DNA of 13,064 nucleotides from Nitrospirota bacterium (GTDB taxonomy: Bacteria > Nitrospirota > Thermodesulfovibrionia > UBA6902 > BMS3Bbin08): NCBI GenBank assembly GCA_016208845.1, contig JACQXH010000136.1, positions 1 to 13,064 of the forward strand, read 5' to 3'. Both the position numbers and the translations under genes were made by a program. Shown in pieces: positions 1 to 7,499 of the stretch (position 1 is its first letter; each line of letters begins with the position of its first letter). A model generated the notes under the pieces. That model worked only from the letters and a program-made list of their open reading frames with translations. It ran no database searches and was not told where the DNA came from.

Positions 1-1352
1 GCAAATAAACCAGCTGCGATACCGGTCAGTATGCCGCGGTACCATAAGGGAACTTTAAATAAAAGCCTTGCAATAATAATAAACGACGATACAAATATCC
101 ATAAAAAGGCAATTAAACCAATTGTTCCGACTTCCGCCCATACGAGAAGATATAGGTTATGTACAACATGCTTGTAACCCCTGAAGATCCTGGAATTACC
201 GGTAGTGTCATAACGCTTAAAAACCTCTGAAAAATTGTTCAAACCAACTCCAACCAACGGAAATTTATTGATAATGGATACCGCGGCCTTGTTCAAAGGC
301 ATTCTCGATTCCGCAGATCTATAGTCATCATGTACCAGCCTTTTTTCAATTGTCGGATATGCGAAATAAAGAGCGATAAGGGCTATCAATCCAAATATGA
401 ACATACCGATTGCAGATTTTATTCTTAATAATCTGTTCCCGAAAAGTGTAAAGAATACCATTGCAAGTGATATAGGCAATGTTATCCACGCACCCCTCGA
501 CAGGGTTGTTAATATACCTGCTAAGCTGAAAATCAAAACTATTAAATACCAGCGCTGATACAATCTTTTTCTTTCCACCAGGAACATCGCAAAGACAAGA
601 GGGATCAGTATTTCAAAATAGTAACCAAGCGCATTAGGATGACCTATGGTGCCTGTGGCTCTGCTTACCATATATCCCAAATTTTGTTCGACTAAGCGTT
701 CTTCTCCGAATATTTGAAGCCCCAAGGATGTGTTCGTCTTATACTGAACAACAGCCAGAATCCCCTCAACGAGCACCCCGGCAGACAGAAAAAAAATAAA
801 TATCCTGATATGTTTCTCATCTTTCAGGTTCATCGTAAAGAAAAAAACGAGAAATAAAAGCACCAGTCTTACCAGCTGAAAAAAAACAAGTTCCGTATAA
901 TCAGCATTAATAAAACTCAAGGTCCCCGCAGCCATGTATAGGATCGTCGCCCAGAGAAGGGGCCTGTTGGCACAGAACACTTTCTTCTCCGATGTTCTGT
1001 ACCGGTAGAACCATAGAATGTACAGCATAGCGACAGCCATAAAAGTCAATGAAATTGAGATGCCCGGAGCCCCGCCGATATGGGGGCGGTAGAATAAATT
1101 AACATCAAGGTTCAAAGGAATGCTAAGTGCAAACAATACCAGAAATAAGTAAGCCAGTCGGCCTGAATCTCCGATAATAAAAGAAAGCAATATTAAGAAT
1201 GCCCCTGCCAGGATGGCTATCAAATATTTTAAATCTAAGTTGTGCATCTGAATCGCAACAACTGCTGCCATCAATCCAAGAACAATATATAGCGTATGCT
1301 TACTCAATATGAAATCATAAATGTTGCTCTGAGGTTGAAGTAGTCTTGGCAT
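1..1352 (-). CDS. O-antigen ligase / polymerase family membrane protein (3' end beyond left edge)
   Basis: Open frame read by hand on the minus strand from an ATG at 1352 to the window edge (450 codons, no stop). The protein is a chain of hydrophobic segments, beginning MPRLLQPQSNIYDF and then a first membrane span near residues 20-40. Hallmarks of the Wzy/WaaL (O-antigen ligase, PF04932-type) family are visible: TGTIGHPNALGYY before a membrane span, LSRGAW, VGVGLNNF, and HNLYLLVWAEVGTIGL after a long loop. Family members polymerise lipid-linked repeat units or transfer finished glycan to an acceptor in the periplasmic face of the inner membrane; which of the two cannot be decided here. It is the last gene of the polysaccharide operon in view and its start overlaps the upstream CpsD-type gene by 49 bp in another frame, implying translational coupling. 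The C-terminal end lies outside the window. Confidence 0.88.
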   Translation of the reverse strand, partial: MPRLLQPQSNIYDFILSKHTLYIVLGLMAAVVAIQMHNLDLKYLIAILAGAFLILLSFIIGDSGRLAYLFLVLFALSIPLNLDVNLFYRPHIGGAPGISISLTFMAVAMLYILWFYRYRTSEKKVFCANRPLLWATILYMAAGTLSFINADYTELVFFQLVRLVLLFLVFFFTMNLKDEKHIRIFIFFLSAGVLVEGILAVVQYKTNTSLGLQIFGEERLVEQNLGYMVSRATGTIGHPNALGYYFEILIPLVFAMFLVERKRLYQRWYLIVLIFSLAGILTTLSRGAWITLPISLAMVFFTLFGNRLLRIKSAIGMFIFGLIALIALYFAYPTIEKRLVHDDYRSAESRMPLNKAAVSIINKFPLVGVGLNNFSEVFKRYDTTGNSRIFRGYKHVVHNLYLLVWAEVGTIGLIAFLWIFVSSFIIIARLLFKVPLWYRGILTGIAAGLF

Positions 1353-1960
1353 TGAGTGAATATTATTACAGAATGAAGCTTATGCTCAGCCTCCAGAACC
1401 ATAATCAAGCCATCGACCTTGCCTGACAAGATGGCGGTCTCGGTGTAAGATATGACAGGGGATGAATCGAATATTATAAAATCAAATCTCTTTTTCAGCT
1501 CGTTCAACACATCCAGGAATTTATCGGATTGAAATAATACGGAAGGGTCTTTTATGTTCCTGCCAGCAGGAATAAAACTGATCCGAGGGTCTTTAATATC
1601 CCTAATCGCTTCATTGATTTTTATTCCTCCTTCAATCAATTCAACAAAACCCTTTTCATTATTGATCCCGAAGTTATCGTGAAGTGCCGGATTTCTTATA
1701 TTTCCGTCTATAAGCAGGACTTTCTTGCTCAAATCGATCGTTAGCGCGGCCGAAAAGTTCAAAGAAACGGTCGAGGCCCCTTCCTCATGATTGCAGGATG
1801 AGAACACAATAGCATAATTCCCTTTTCTGCCCGCAGTTAAATTATCAATTACTTTATGGAATTGTTCATAATGATCCCTTAGAAGATGCAGGCGCATCTC
1901 CTTTCTGTACCCTTTACAATAATTTTCTATCAAGCTTAACTCTCCGGCGTCTTTTTCCAT
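1304..1960 (-). CDS. CpsD/CapB-type exopolysaccharide ATPase with degenerate Walker A (likely inactive kinase)
   Basis: 218 aa cytoplasmic protein of the bacterial tyrosine (BY) kinase/MinD-like fold, the usual partner of the Wzz-like protein encoded just upstream. The family pattern is clear: N-terminal helices, FSSCNHEEGASTVSLNF (about 53-69) at the Walker A site, VLLIDGNIRNPALH (81-94) at Walker A', and FDFIIFDSSPVI (159-170) at Walker B. Two key positions differ from active kinases. The P-loop Lys of the GKS/GKT motif is Ala62 (codon GCC), and the Walker A' Asp usually written D-x-D is Asn87. The Tyr-rich C-terminal tail of autokinases is absent, and the last 20 or so residues do not look like the family. 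I infer a non-catalytic regulator or a decaying gene. Start ATG at 1960 shares a base with the stop of the chain-length gene (TAATG), indicating coupling. Confidence 0.82.
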   Translation of the reverse strand: MEKDAGELSLIENYCKGYRKEMRLHLLRDHYEQFHKVIDNLTAGRKGNYAIVFSSCNHEEGASTVSLNFSAALTIDLSKKVLLIDGNIRNPALHDNFGINNEKGFVELIEGGIKINEAIRDIKDPRISFIPAGRNIKDPSVLFQSDKFLDVLNELKKRFDFIIFDSSPVISYTETAILSGKVDGLIMVLEAEHKLHSVIIFTQCQDYFNLRATFMISY

Positions 1961-3468
1961 TAAGATTTTTTATTTTTATCATTAATATGAGGAATAGACA
2001 TTAACAATGGAATCTCAAGATATGCGGATACATCATCACCGTCCTTAAAAGTATGATTGAAGTATTCATAAATAAATGAATAACCGAAACCTACAAAAAG
2101 TCCCAAGAGGGCCGCCAAAGAAAGAACAAGCTTCTTTTTGGGATATACAGGCTGAAGGGGCTGCAAAGCCGGGTTAATTATTTTAACGCTTGTGATCCGC
2201 TGCTTGTTAAGATCATCTGAGATCCTAAGCTCTTCAGCTTTCTTTTTATACAGCAGGTAATTGTTCTGTGCAATATTCTTTGACCTTTCTATCTGTATCA
2301 ATCGCAATGAAAGTCTGTCAAGTTTATCGAGGGCATTCTTCTTTTCCGCCAGATCTTTTCCCAATAACGCTATTTCGTTACTGATTGTGGCCGCTTCTAC
2401 GGATAGAATATTAAAAAGACTCTCTGTTTTCTGACTGCGAATTTTATATAATTGTGAGTCAATCGATTGTATTTCCCTTGATTCAGGCTTGAAATCCTCA
2501 AGAAGCCCGTCCCTTTCCGCTTTAAGCTTGAAATAAATATCATCCAATATTTTCAAGTTTGTAAATTCAGCACCTAATTTCCCGATATTAGGGGTCTCAA
2601 TCCAACTGTCGGGCTTTTTATGCATTGCCCCTATTTCGGTGTTTTTAATTTTAATATTATCAAGCGCCATAATAGTTTCGTTCAGTTTCTTCTGAACCTC
2701 AGATATCTCTTTCAGCAATATCTCCTTTTGAATCGAAATCTCAGATATGTTGTTTTCTTTAAGAATATTTTCCAATTCGTTCTCAAGTTCTTCCAACTGC
2801 TTCCCATACAGATTTATCTGCTCAATATAGAAATTATGCGATTCTTCACTCTGGTTGACCTTGATGTGCTGAGCCACATATGCCGATGCATAGGCATCAG
2901 CTGCATAAGCTGCAAATTCTGGATTATCCCATTTAAAGGTCAGTTTTATGATATCAGTATCTTCAAGAGGCTCGGCATGCAAAGAATTGGCAAACAGTTG
3001 TGCTATCTCTTCATCTTCCGTTAATTTTTGTGATAAGCCCAGGTAAAATATCGGCATCAATAAAATATCTTTGGTTTTCTTAACCGTAAGATGTATCAGG
3101 GAACGTATCAGACCAAAAAATGTTTCTTTTCTTCCTGACGCCATTGATTGAAGTTTTTCTTTAAACTTTGGGAAGACCTTTTTTGTCAGGTACGGTTCTT
3201 TCAGGATTTCAATCTCGTTGCTGATATTCTGGGTACGCTCCTGAAACAGTATGTTATAAGACTCTTTGGAATATGCGTCTATCTCAGTAAATTTTTCTCT
3301 CCCTATCTTAACGAGTATTTTTGTTTCAGCAATATAAACTGGGGAGGCAAAAATCACATATACCAGAGATGCAACTACTGCTATCAAAAAGGTCAAGAAG
3401 ATCATATTCTTGTTCTTAAAGAATATATAAAGAATATCTCTTAATGAAACCAATTTGATTTTTTCCAT
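1960..3468 (-). CDS. Wzz/GumC-like polysaccharide chain-length determinant (co-polymerase)
   Basis: 502 aa inner-membrane co-polymerase that sets chain length and contacts both polymerase and outer-membrane export channel. The architecture is standard: short cytoplasmic N-terminus, membrane span at about 22-42, Wzz domain beginning SPVYIAETKILVKI, a long periplasmic coiled-coil stretch rich in Glu/Lys/Leu (roughly 215-420), then the pre-membrane Pro-rich motif ALQPLQPVYPKKK and a second span at about 446-467. The cytoplasmic tail is only about 35 residues, so the kinase domain is not fused but encoded by the next gene. A ribosome binding site AAAGGA sits upstream of the ATG at 3468, and the gap to the upstream export gene is 15 bp, so they are surely co-transcribed. 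Nothing is obviously broken in this gene. Confidence 0.9.
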   Translation of the reverse strand: MEKIKLVSLRDILYIFFKNKNMIFLTFLIAVVASLVYVIFASPVYIAETKILVKIGREKFTEIDAYSKESYNILFQERTQNISNEIEILKEPYLTKKVFPKFKEKLQSMASGRKETFFGLIRSLIHLTVKKTKDILLMPIFYLGLSQKLTEDEEIAQLFANSLHAEPLEDTDIIKLTFKWDNPEFAAYAADAYASAYVAQHIKVNQSEESHNFYIEQINLYGKQLEELENELENILKENNISEISIQKEILLKEISEVQKKLNETIMALDNIKIKNTEIGAMHKKPDSWIETPNIGKLGAEFTNLKILDDIYFKLKAERDGLLEDFKPESREIQSIDSQLYKIRSQKTESLFNILSVEAATISNEIALLGKDLAEKKNALDKLDRLSLRLIQIERSKNIAQNNYLLYKKKAEELRISDDLNKQRITSVKIINPALQPLQPVYPKKKLVLSLAALLGLFVGFGYSFIYEYFNHTFKDGDDVSAYLEIPLLMSIPHINDKNKKS

Positions 3469-3483
3469 ATAATCCTTTATTAA

Positions 3484-4560
3484 TTAATGCTGATTGCTCT
3501 CTGAGTGCAACTCGTAACTGAACCCCAGCCCCGCCCCGTTGTACAGGAAAAGCCTTTTTATATATTGATCTACCACCTTGTTCAGCTTTGCAATTGCAGT
3601 GGGCGGCACGAATATGATACTGTTAGATGGAACTATGAAGTCCTCTTCAAGTCTGAGATTATTCATGACGTTATAGAGATTCAATACTCTTATCTTTGGT
3701 TCATTGATCTTGTCCCAATAGAGAACCCTTACTTCTTGCAGAGAACCTGTCTCTAATACGCCTCCGACACTGGTAACCGCCTGTAAAACGGTCATCGGTG
3801 TAGCAACAGAAATTACTCCCGGATTGCGCACCTCGCCGAAAATGAATACCCGGTTTCCCTTTATACTTTCTAAAAGTACCGATACTTCAAGATTATTAAA
3901 ATCAGACCGATAACTTCTATTCACTTCCTGCTTCAGTTCATCTATTGTTTTGCCGCTTGCTCTTATTGCTTTTGAAAAAGGGGGGTAAACATAGCCATCG
4001 GGGCTTATGGTAAAAGATTTTGCCTGTCCCCTTGGAGAATTGGCAAGAGCCTTTTTAAAATCAGCAATTTTTGAAGAGAATTCTTTAACATTAACAGTCA
4101 CCGCGGGATTCTTGAACATATCTTCAAAAGCATTCTGTATAAATGATGCAAGCTCTGCCGTAGTTAAGCCTGCCGCCTTGATATCCCCTTTTTTGGGAAG
4201 GGTTATTCTACCGTCAGGACGTATGGTAAGTGTACGATTCATATTGGGATGATAAAAAAACTCTATTTCCAGGACATCATTGACCCCTAATTTATAATCA
4301 TTTGATTCAACGGAAGAATTGATATGATACATGATTTCGAGCACATCACCAGGAGTAAGCCTGTATTCGGTAAGCCCCTCTGTTAAGCCTTTATATATCT
4401 GATTGCGCGCCTCTTCTTTTTCAGCATTATAGATCTCATCTATATAAACAGTGTTACCCTCATGTCCGATCTCTCTTGAACGGGGTGAGACGCAAGCTGA
4501 CAATATAATGAAGACCAGGAGCAGACAAATAAAACAGAATATCCTCATCTTATCTTGCAT
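3484..4560 (-). CDS. Outer-membrane polysaccharide export lipoprotein (Wza/OPX family, SLBB domains)
   Basis: 358 aa. The N-terminus has a hydrophobic stretch ending in the lipobox LSAC, so Cys23 is the predicted lipidated residue. The Poly_export domain is at about 89-160 (YKLGVNDVLEIEFF, then RPDGRITLP and NPAVTVNV), and an SLBB-type domain runs through GNRVFIFGEVRNPGVISV and AVTSVGGV (236-268). The C-terminal segment 321-350 (KLNKVVDQYIKRLFLYNGAG) is helix-like, as in Wza, where it forms the outer-membrane pore. A second copy of the domain-opening motif, YRLTPGDVLEI, occurs just before the main one (about 66-76), which is unusual. Start: ATG at 4560 has AAAGG very close (2 nt); an in-frame ATG four codons later (4548) also gives a good signal peptide, so the start is uncertain by four residues. 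It works with the chain-length protein downstream. Confidence 0.9.
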   Translation of the reverse strand: MQDKMRIFCFICLLLVFIILSACVSPRSREIGHEGNTVYIDEIYNAEKEEARNQIYKGLTEGLTEYRLTPGDVLEIMYHINSSVESNDYKLGVNDVLEIEFFYHPNMNRTLTIRPDGRITLPKKGDIKAAGLTTAELASFIQNAFEDMFKNPAVTVNVKEFSSKIADFKKALANSPRGQAKSFTISPDGYVYPPFSKAIRASGKTIDELKQEVNRSYRSDFNNLEVSVLLESIKGNRVFIFGEVRNPGVISVATPMTVLQAVTSVGGVLETGSLQEVRVLYWDKINEPKIRVLNLYNVMNNLRLEEDFIVPSNSIIFVPPTAIAKLNKVVDQYIKRLFLYNGAGLGFSYELHSESNQH

Positions 4561-4670
4561 AACCTTTCAATCAAAAAAATGAACGAGTAAAAAAGACCAG
4601 TGGATATAGTATTTCTTACCAGGCCTTTTGTCAATAACTCAGAATCTATACGTTTACAATATGATGCATC

Positions 4671-6098
4671 TTATGCTGCGCCTCTTCCTCTGACTACGGC
4701 GGGGATCGTTCTCAGCAGTATTTTGATATCATTAGATAGTGTCCAGTTATCAATATATTCCATGTCCAGCTTCATCCAATCTTCAAAAGAAATATGATTC
4801 CTTCCATTTATCTGCCAGGTACAGGTAATCCCGGGAAGGACACTGAACCTTCTGCATTTCCAGTCCTGTTTAAATCCACTGAAATCCCTCACAGGAAGTG
4901 GTCTTGGACCAACTAAGCTCATGTCACCTTTCAACACATTGAAAAGCTGGGGAAGCTCATCAATACTTGCTTTTCTAAGCCACCTGCCAAGACCTGTGAC
5001 TCTCGGGTCATCTGAAATTTTAAACACTGGTCCCTCCATCTCGTTCATGTGTTCCAGATCTTTCTGCATCGCCTCGGCGTTAACCACCATTGTTCTGAAC
5101 TTATAGATTCTGAATATTCTTTTGTTATAACCGACCCTGTCCTGGATATATAAAATCGGTCCCTTATAAGTCAATTTAATAGCAAAAGCAACAAATAACA
5201 TTATCGGAGACATGAAGACAAGCAGTATTGCGCCCAAGATCAAATCTAATATTCGTTTTACCAAATATGCCCAGCCCTGCTGAGGGCCGGTCGCCATCGT
5301 CAGAACAGAATAACCTTCAAAGACATCTGCTCTTGATATAGAGAATTTAGTATTAAAAAGTTGAGAAAGATAACGTGTCTTTATGCCCTGTTCCTCTGCC
5401 TTTTCAACAATCAAGCTAATTTCTTCATAATAGGACTTGATGGGAAGGGCTATAAATATTTCATCAACAATATAGCTGCTCAAAACATTGGGTAACTCAT
5501 TAATTGCACCTAATATTTTTATACCATTCTTTGGTATATGCACGTATTCATCAATATATCCCAACAATCGATATCCCGTATTATTTTTTTCCTCAATGAT
5601 ACGTGCAAAATCATATGCCCGTTGGTTTGTTCCAACGATCAGAACATAACGCAAGTTAAGTTCCAATGAAGAGCGCACTTTCCCAAGGACAAATCTTAAT
5701 AATATCCTGAATGAAATGGTCAGGGTTATACTTGATATCCCCAAAAAGCCCAAAAAAGAGAGTGTCACTGTATCTTTATATAATATGTACCCAGGAATAG
5801 CAAAAATAATAATGCTTGTCGTAATGGCTTTTACAATGTCTGCCCATTCATTTATATTTTTGCTAAGCCTGCGAGAACCATAAAGATGGAAACTATTAAA
5901 AATCAAATGCCATAACAGAGATAAACAAATAAATAAGATCAAATCCTTAAAGGTAATCTGCAGATAGAATATCTGCTCGATCCCTATGCTGCTTCGGTAT
6001 TTAACAAACCACAAAGTAAATATAATAGAGACAGTTAGAATAATTACATCAGAAAGTTTAAGCAGGTTGACTAGTAACTTGCGGCGGTAATTAGGCAT
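4671..6098 (-). CDS. Undecaprenyl-phosphate sugar phosphotransferase (exopolysaccharide priming enzyme)
   Basis: 475 aa membrane enzyme that transfers a sugar-1-phosphate from a nucleotide sugar to undecaprenyl phosphate, the first committed step of the polysaccharide. The N-terminal third holds about four membrane spans followed by a nucleotide-binding-like region (YVLIVGTNQRAYDFARII; CoA_binding_3-like). The C-terminal catalytic domain (bacterial sugar transferase, PF02397-type) follows a further membrane helix near 285-305. It has the signature blocks KFRTM (333-337), DELPQL (380-385), SLVGPRP (394-400), PGITCTWQINGRN and the closing DIKILLRTIPAVVRGRGA. Full-length for the WcaJ/EpsB-like group; the sugar (glucose, galactose or other) cannot be read from sequence. 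A GGAG ribosome binding site lies 7 nt before ATG 6098. It is the first gene of the operon, with a 110-bp gap before the export lipoprotein. Confidence 0.92.
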   Translation of the reverse strand: MPNYRRKLLVNLLKLSDVIILTVSIIFTLWFVKYRSSIGIEQIFYLQITFKDLILFICLSLLWHLIFNSFHLYGSRRLSKNINEWADIVKAITTSIIIFAIPGYILYKDTVTLSFLGFLGISSITLTISFRILLRFVLGKVRSSLELNLRYVLIVGTNQRAYDFARIIEEKNNTGYRLLGYIDEYVHIPKNGIKILGAINELPNVLSSYIVDEIFIALPIKSYYEEISLIVEKAEEQGIKTRYLSQLFNTKFSISRADVFEGYSVLTMATGPQQGWAYLVKRILDLILGAILLVFMSPIMLFVAFAIKLTYKGPILYIQDRVGYNKRIFRIYKFRTMVVNAEAMQKDLEHMNEMEGPVFKISDDPRVTGLGRWLRKASIDELPQLFNVLKGDMSLVGPRPLPVRDFSGFKQDWKCRRFSVLPGITCTWQINGRNHISFEDWMKLDMEYIDNWTLSNDIKILLRTIPAVVRGRGAA

Positions 6099-6250
6099 TT
6101 CCCTGCTCCATGCTTGTAGGTTTTATGCATTTTTTCCTTTTTTTTAAAAAATTGACATTGGCTGCCAGATTTACAATTTTCATATAGCTCCGCACTTTCA
6201 GTTACATAAAAACTGATTTTTCTCGGTTAAAATGGCCAAAACTAAAAACC

Positions 6251-6421
6251 ATAAACACTAATTTAGAAATAAATAAAAGATAGCTGCACGAATCTGAAGT
6301 GTTTATTAATTGTACTTATTATTAAAAATATTATTAATCGTGCTTGTCGTTAAAGAAATCCTATTGAAAGTGTTTCTAATGCTGCCCTGTAACATTAATA
6401 TATCAAAATATACACTTTCAA
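6251..6421. repeat. Two inverted-repeat pairs with equal 38-bp spacers
   Basis: Seen directly: a 9-bp perfect inverted repeat (6251-6259 / 6298-6306) and a 10-bp perfect inverted repeat (6364-6373 / 6412-6421), each with exactly 38 bp between the arms and a common AGTGT core. They lie about 160-330 bp upstream of the priming glycosyltransferase start. They could be paired operator half-sites (centre-to-centre about 47-48 bp) for a regulator of the operon. AT-rich DNA gives such pairs by chance fairly easily, so only the shared core and spacing make them notable. Confidence 0.4.
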
Positions 6422-6465
6422 ACTAAAATATTCAAAAGTATCATTTAAATTCATTTTTAGTTCTC

Positions 6466-6505
6466 AAAAAAAAACGAATACTTCTTAATCGAAGGTATCC
6501 GTTTT
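6466..6505 (-). terminator. Rho-independent terminator of the PEP-CTERM gene
   Basis: On the minus strand, AAAACGGATACCTTC (6505-6491), loop GATTAA, GAAGTATTCGTTTT (6484-6471) form a 14-bp stem with one G-U pair and one bulged C. The run of T continues from the stem to 6466. It lies 30 bp after the stop codon at 6536, in the right orientation. The A-tract on the other side makes it partly bidirectional. Confidence 0.82.
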
Positions 6506-6535
6506 TAAATACATAAAAATTTCTACTTCCTTAGC

Positions 6536-7180
6536 CTAATGACGATTTTTCCTCATGTAAGCAATGAGACCTGCCAATCCAGATCCGAGCAACAACATTG
6601 TAGATGGTTCAGGAACAGGGTTAACAGGGGTTATACCCTGACTTAACTCCCAGGTCAAAGTAACAACTCCTGGAATTTCAAATGTATTAAGATAGCTGTC
6701 TAACATGCCTATTAAAGGAAAAGTCCCTGCGACGTCAGTTCCCCCATTGAGCAAAGGATCTGTAAAAAATGCCGGGAAACCTAAAACAGGATCCATCACT
6801 ATATAAAATCCAATGTTACTTGAAAGTGGAGTGAAAGTCTGTGAAGTACCGGTATCAAGATTAGAAATTGTGCCGGCAACAAAGTTTATCAAAGCAACCT
6901 GAGAAGAACTATCAAATAATAAATTTAGATTATCCGGATTAGTAACGTCATTCCCCTGATAGAAAAATCCAAATCTTGTTCCATTATATCCACTTGATAG
7001 CGGAGCATCATATTTTTTTTCTATTAATACAATGCTATTAGGGCTAAAATAACCAAGATCGTCAAGGTCATCTTCTACTATACCAGGTAGGGGATTTTGC
7101 ATTGGTATAGCAAATACATTACTGGCAAAGATAATAATGTTAAACAGTAAAGCCATAGATATTACAAATATATTTTTCAT
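6536..7180 (-). CDS. PEP-CTERM sorting domain-containing secreted protein
   Basis: 214 aa, exported and expected to be processed by an exosortase and linked to the extracellular matrix. The N-terminus MKNIFVISMALLFNIIIFAS followed by NVFA is a signal peptide. The C-terminus has the complete tripartite tag: PVPEPSTM, a hydrophobic span LLLGSGLAGLIAYM and the basic end RKNRH (PF07589-type). The middle (about 25-180) is Asn/Asp/Gly/Ser rich with no Cys and I do not recognise a domain in it. The start is placed at 7180 because GGAGG lies 5 nt upstream; the longer frame back to 7261 would put a charged extension before the signal peptide. It is a monocistronic gene with its own terminator and a candidate sigma-54 promoter, beside an exopolysaccharide operon, which is the classical setting for PEP-CTERM proteins. 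Its specific job is unknown. Confidence 0.88.
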   Translation of the reverse strand: MKNIFVISMALLFNIIIFASNVFAIPMQNPLPGIVEDDLDDLGYFSPNSIVLIEKKYDAPLSSGYNGTRFGFFYQGNDVTNPDNLNLLFDSSSQVALINFVAGTISNLDTGTSQTFTPLSSNIGFYIVMDPVLGFPAFFTDPLLNGGTDVAGTFPLIGMLDSYLNTFEIPGVVTLTWELSQGITPVNPVPEPSTMLLLGSGLAGLIAYMRKNRH

Positions 7181-7279
7181 GCGTACCTCCGTACTATAAG
7201 ATTTAAATTGAAAATAGCGCTTTTGTTCATCATATAATCTCCATTCAATCGTGAATTTCAATTAAGACATTTAATAATT

Positions 7280-7297
7280 ACGCAATAAATATACCAA
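7280..7297 (-). promoter_or_regulatory. Candidate sigma-54 (RpoN) promoter of the PEP-CTERM gene
   Basis: Minus-strand TTGGTATATTTATTGC has the invariant GG (7295-7294) and GC (7283-7282) exactly 10 nt apart, with TTGG and TTGC blocks matching the -24/-12 consensus. The CAC after the GG is TAT here, a real mismatch. The predicted start is near 7270, giving a 90-nt leader. Known context: PEP-CTERM genes are often under the sigma-54-dependent PrsK/PrsR system; that it applies here is inference. Confidence 0.45.
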
Positions 7298-7392
7298 TTT
7301 CTTAATTATTCTGTAACACGCTGAAATTTAATAATAATAATATACCATCGATAATATGGAGTTCCTCGCGGTTTAAAAAAAGTTAAAATCTC

Positions 7393-7409
7393 CGACAAAT
7401 ATTTTGTCG
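7393..7409. promoter_or_regulatory. Palindrome at -131, possible enhancer-binding-protein site
   Basis: CGACAAA and TTTGTCG (7-bp perfect arms) around a 3-bp centre TAT. It is centred about 131 bp upstream of the predicted sigma-54 start, within the usual range for activators of that polymerase. The functional assignment is inferred from position only. Confidence 0.4.
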
Positions 7410-7499
7410 TATAAACATAAATAAAGAAGCAAATAAATAAGCTAACAAATTGAAAACAATACAAATAAATTATAGGACATGAATGTTTTTGGGAAATCT

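Larger units (their letters stand above)
6099..6535. other. 437-bp AT-rich intergenic region between exopolysaccharide operon and PEP-CTERM gene
   Basis: I see no credible coding sequence. It must hold the promoter of the exopolysaccharide operon (minus strand), but I found no convincing sigma-70 or sigma-54 pair for it. What is visible: the PEP-CTERM terminator at the right end (separate entry) and two perfect inverted repeats with identical 38-bp spacers. They are ATAAACACT at 6251-6259 with AGTGTTTAT at 6298-6306, and TTGAAAGTGT at 6364-6373 with ACACTTTCAA at 6412-6421. All four arms share an AGTGT/ACACT core. Confidence 0.6.

Noticed and set aside
6152..6157. Perfect TTGACA on the plus strand
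   Set aside because: No matching -10 at 16-18 bp and no plus-strand gene follows.
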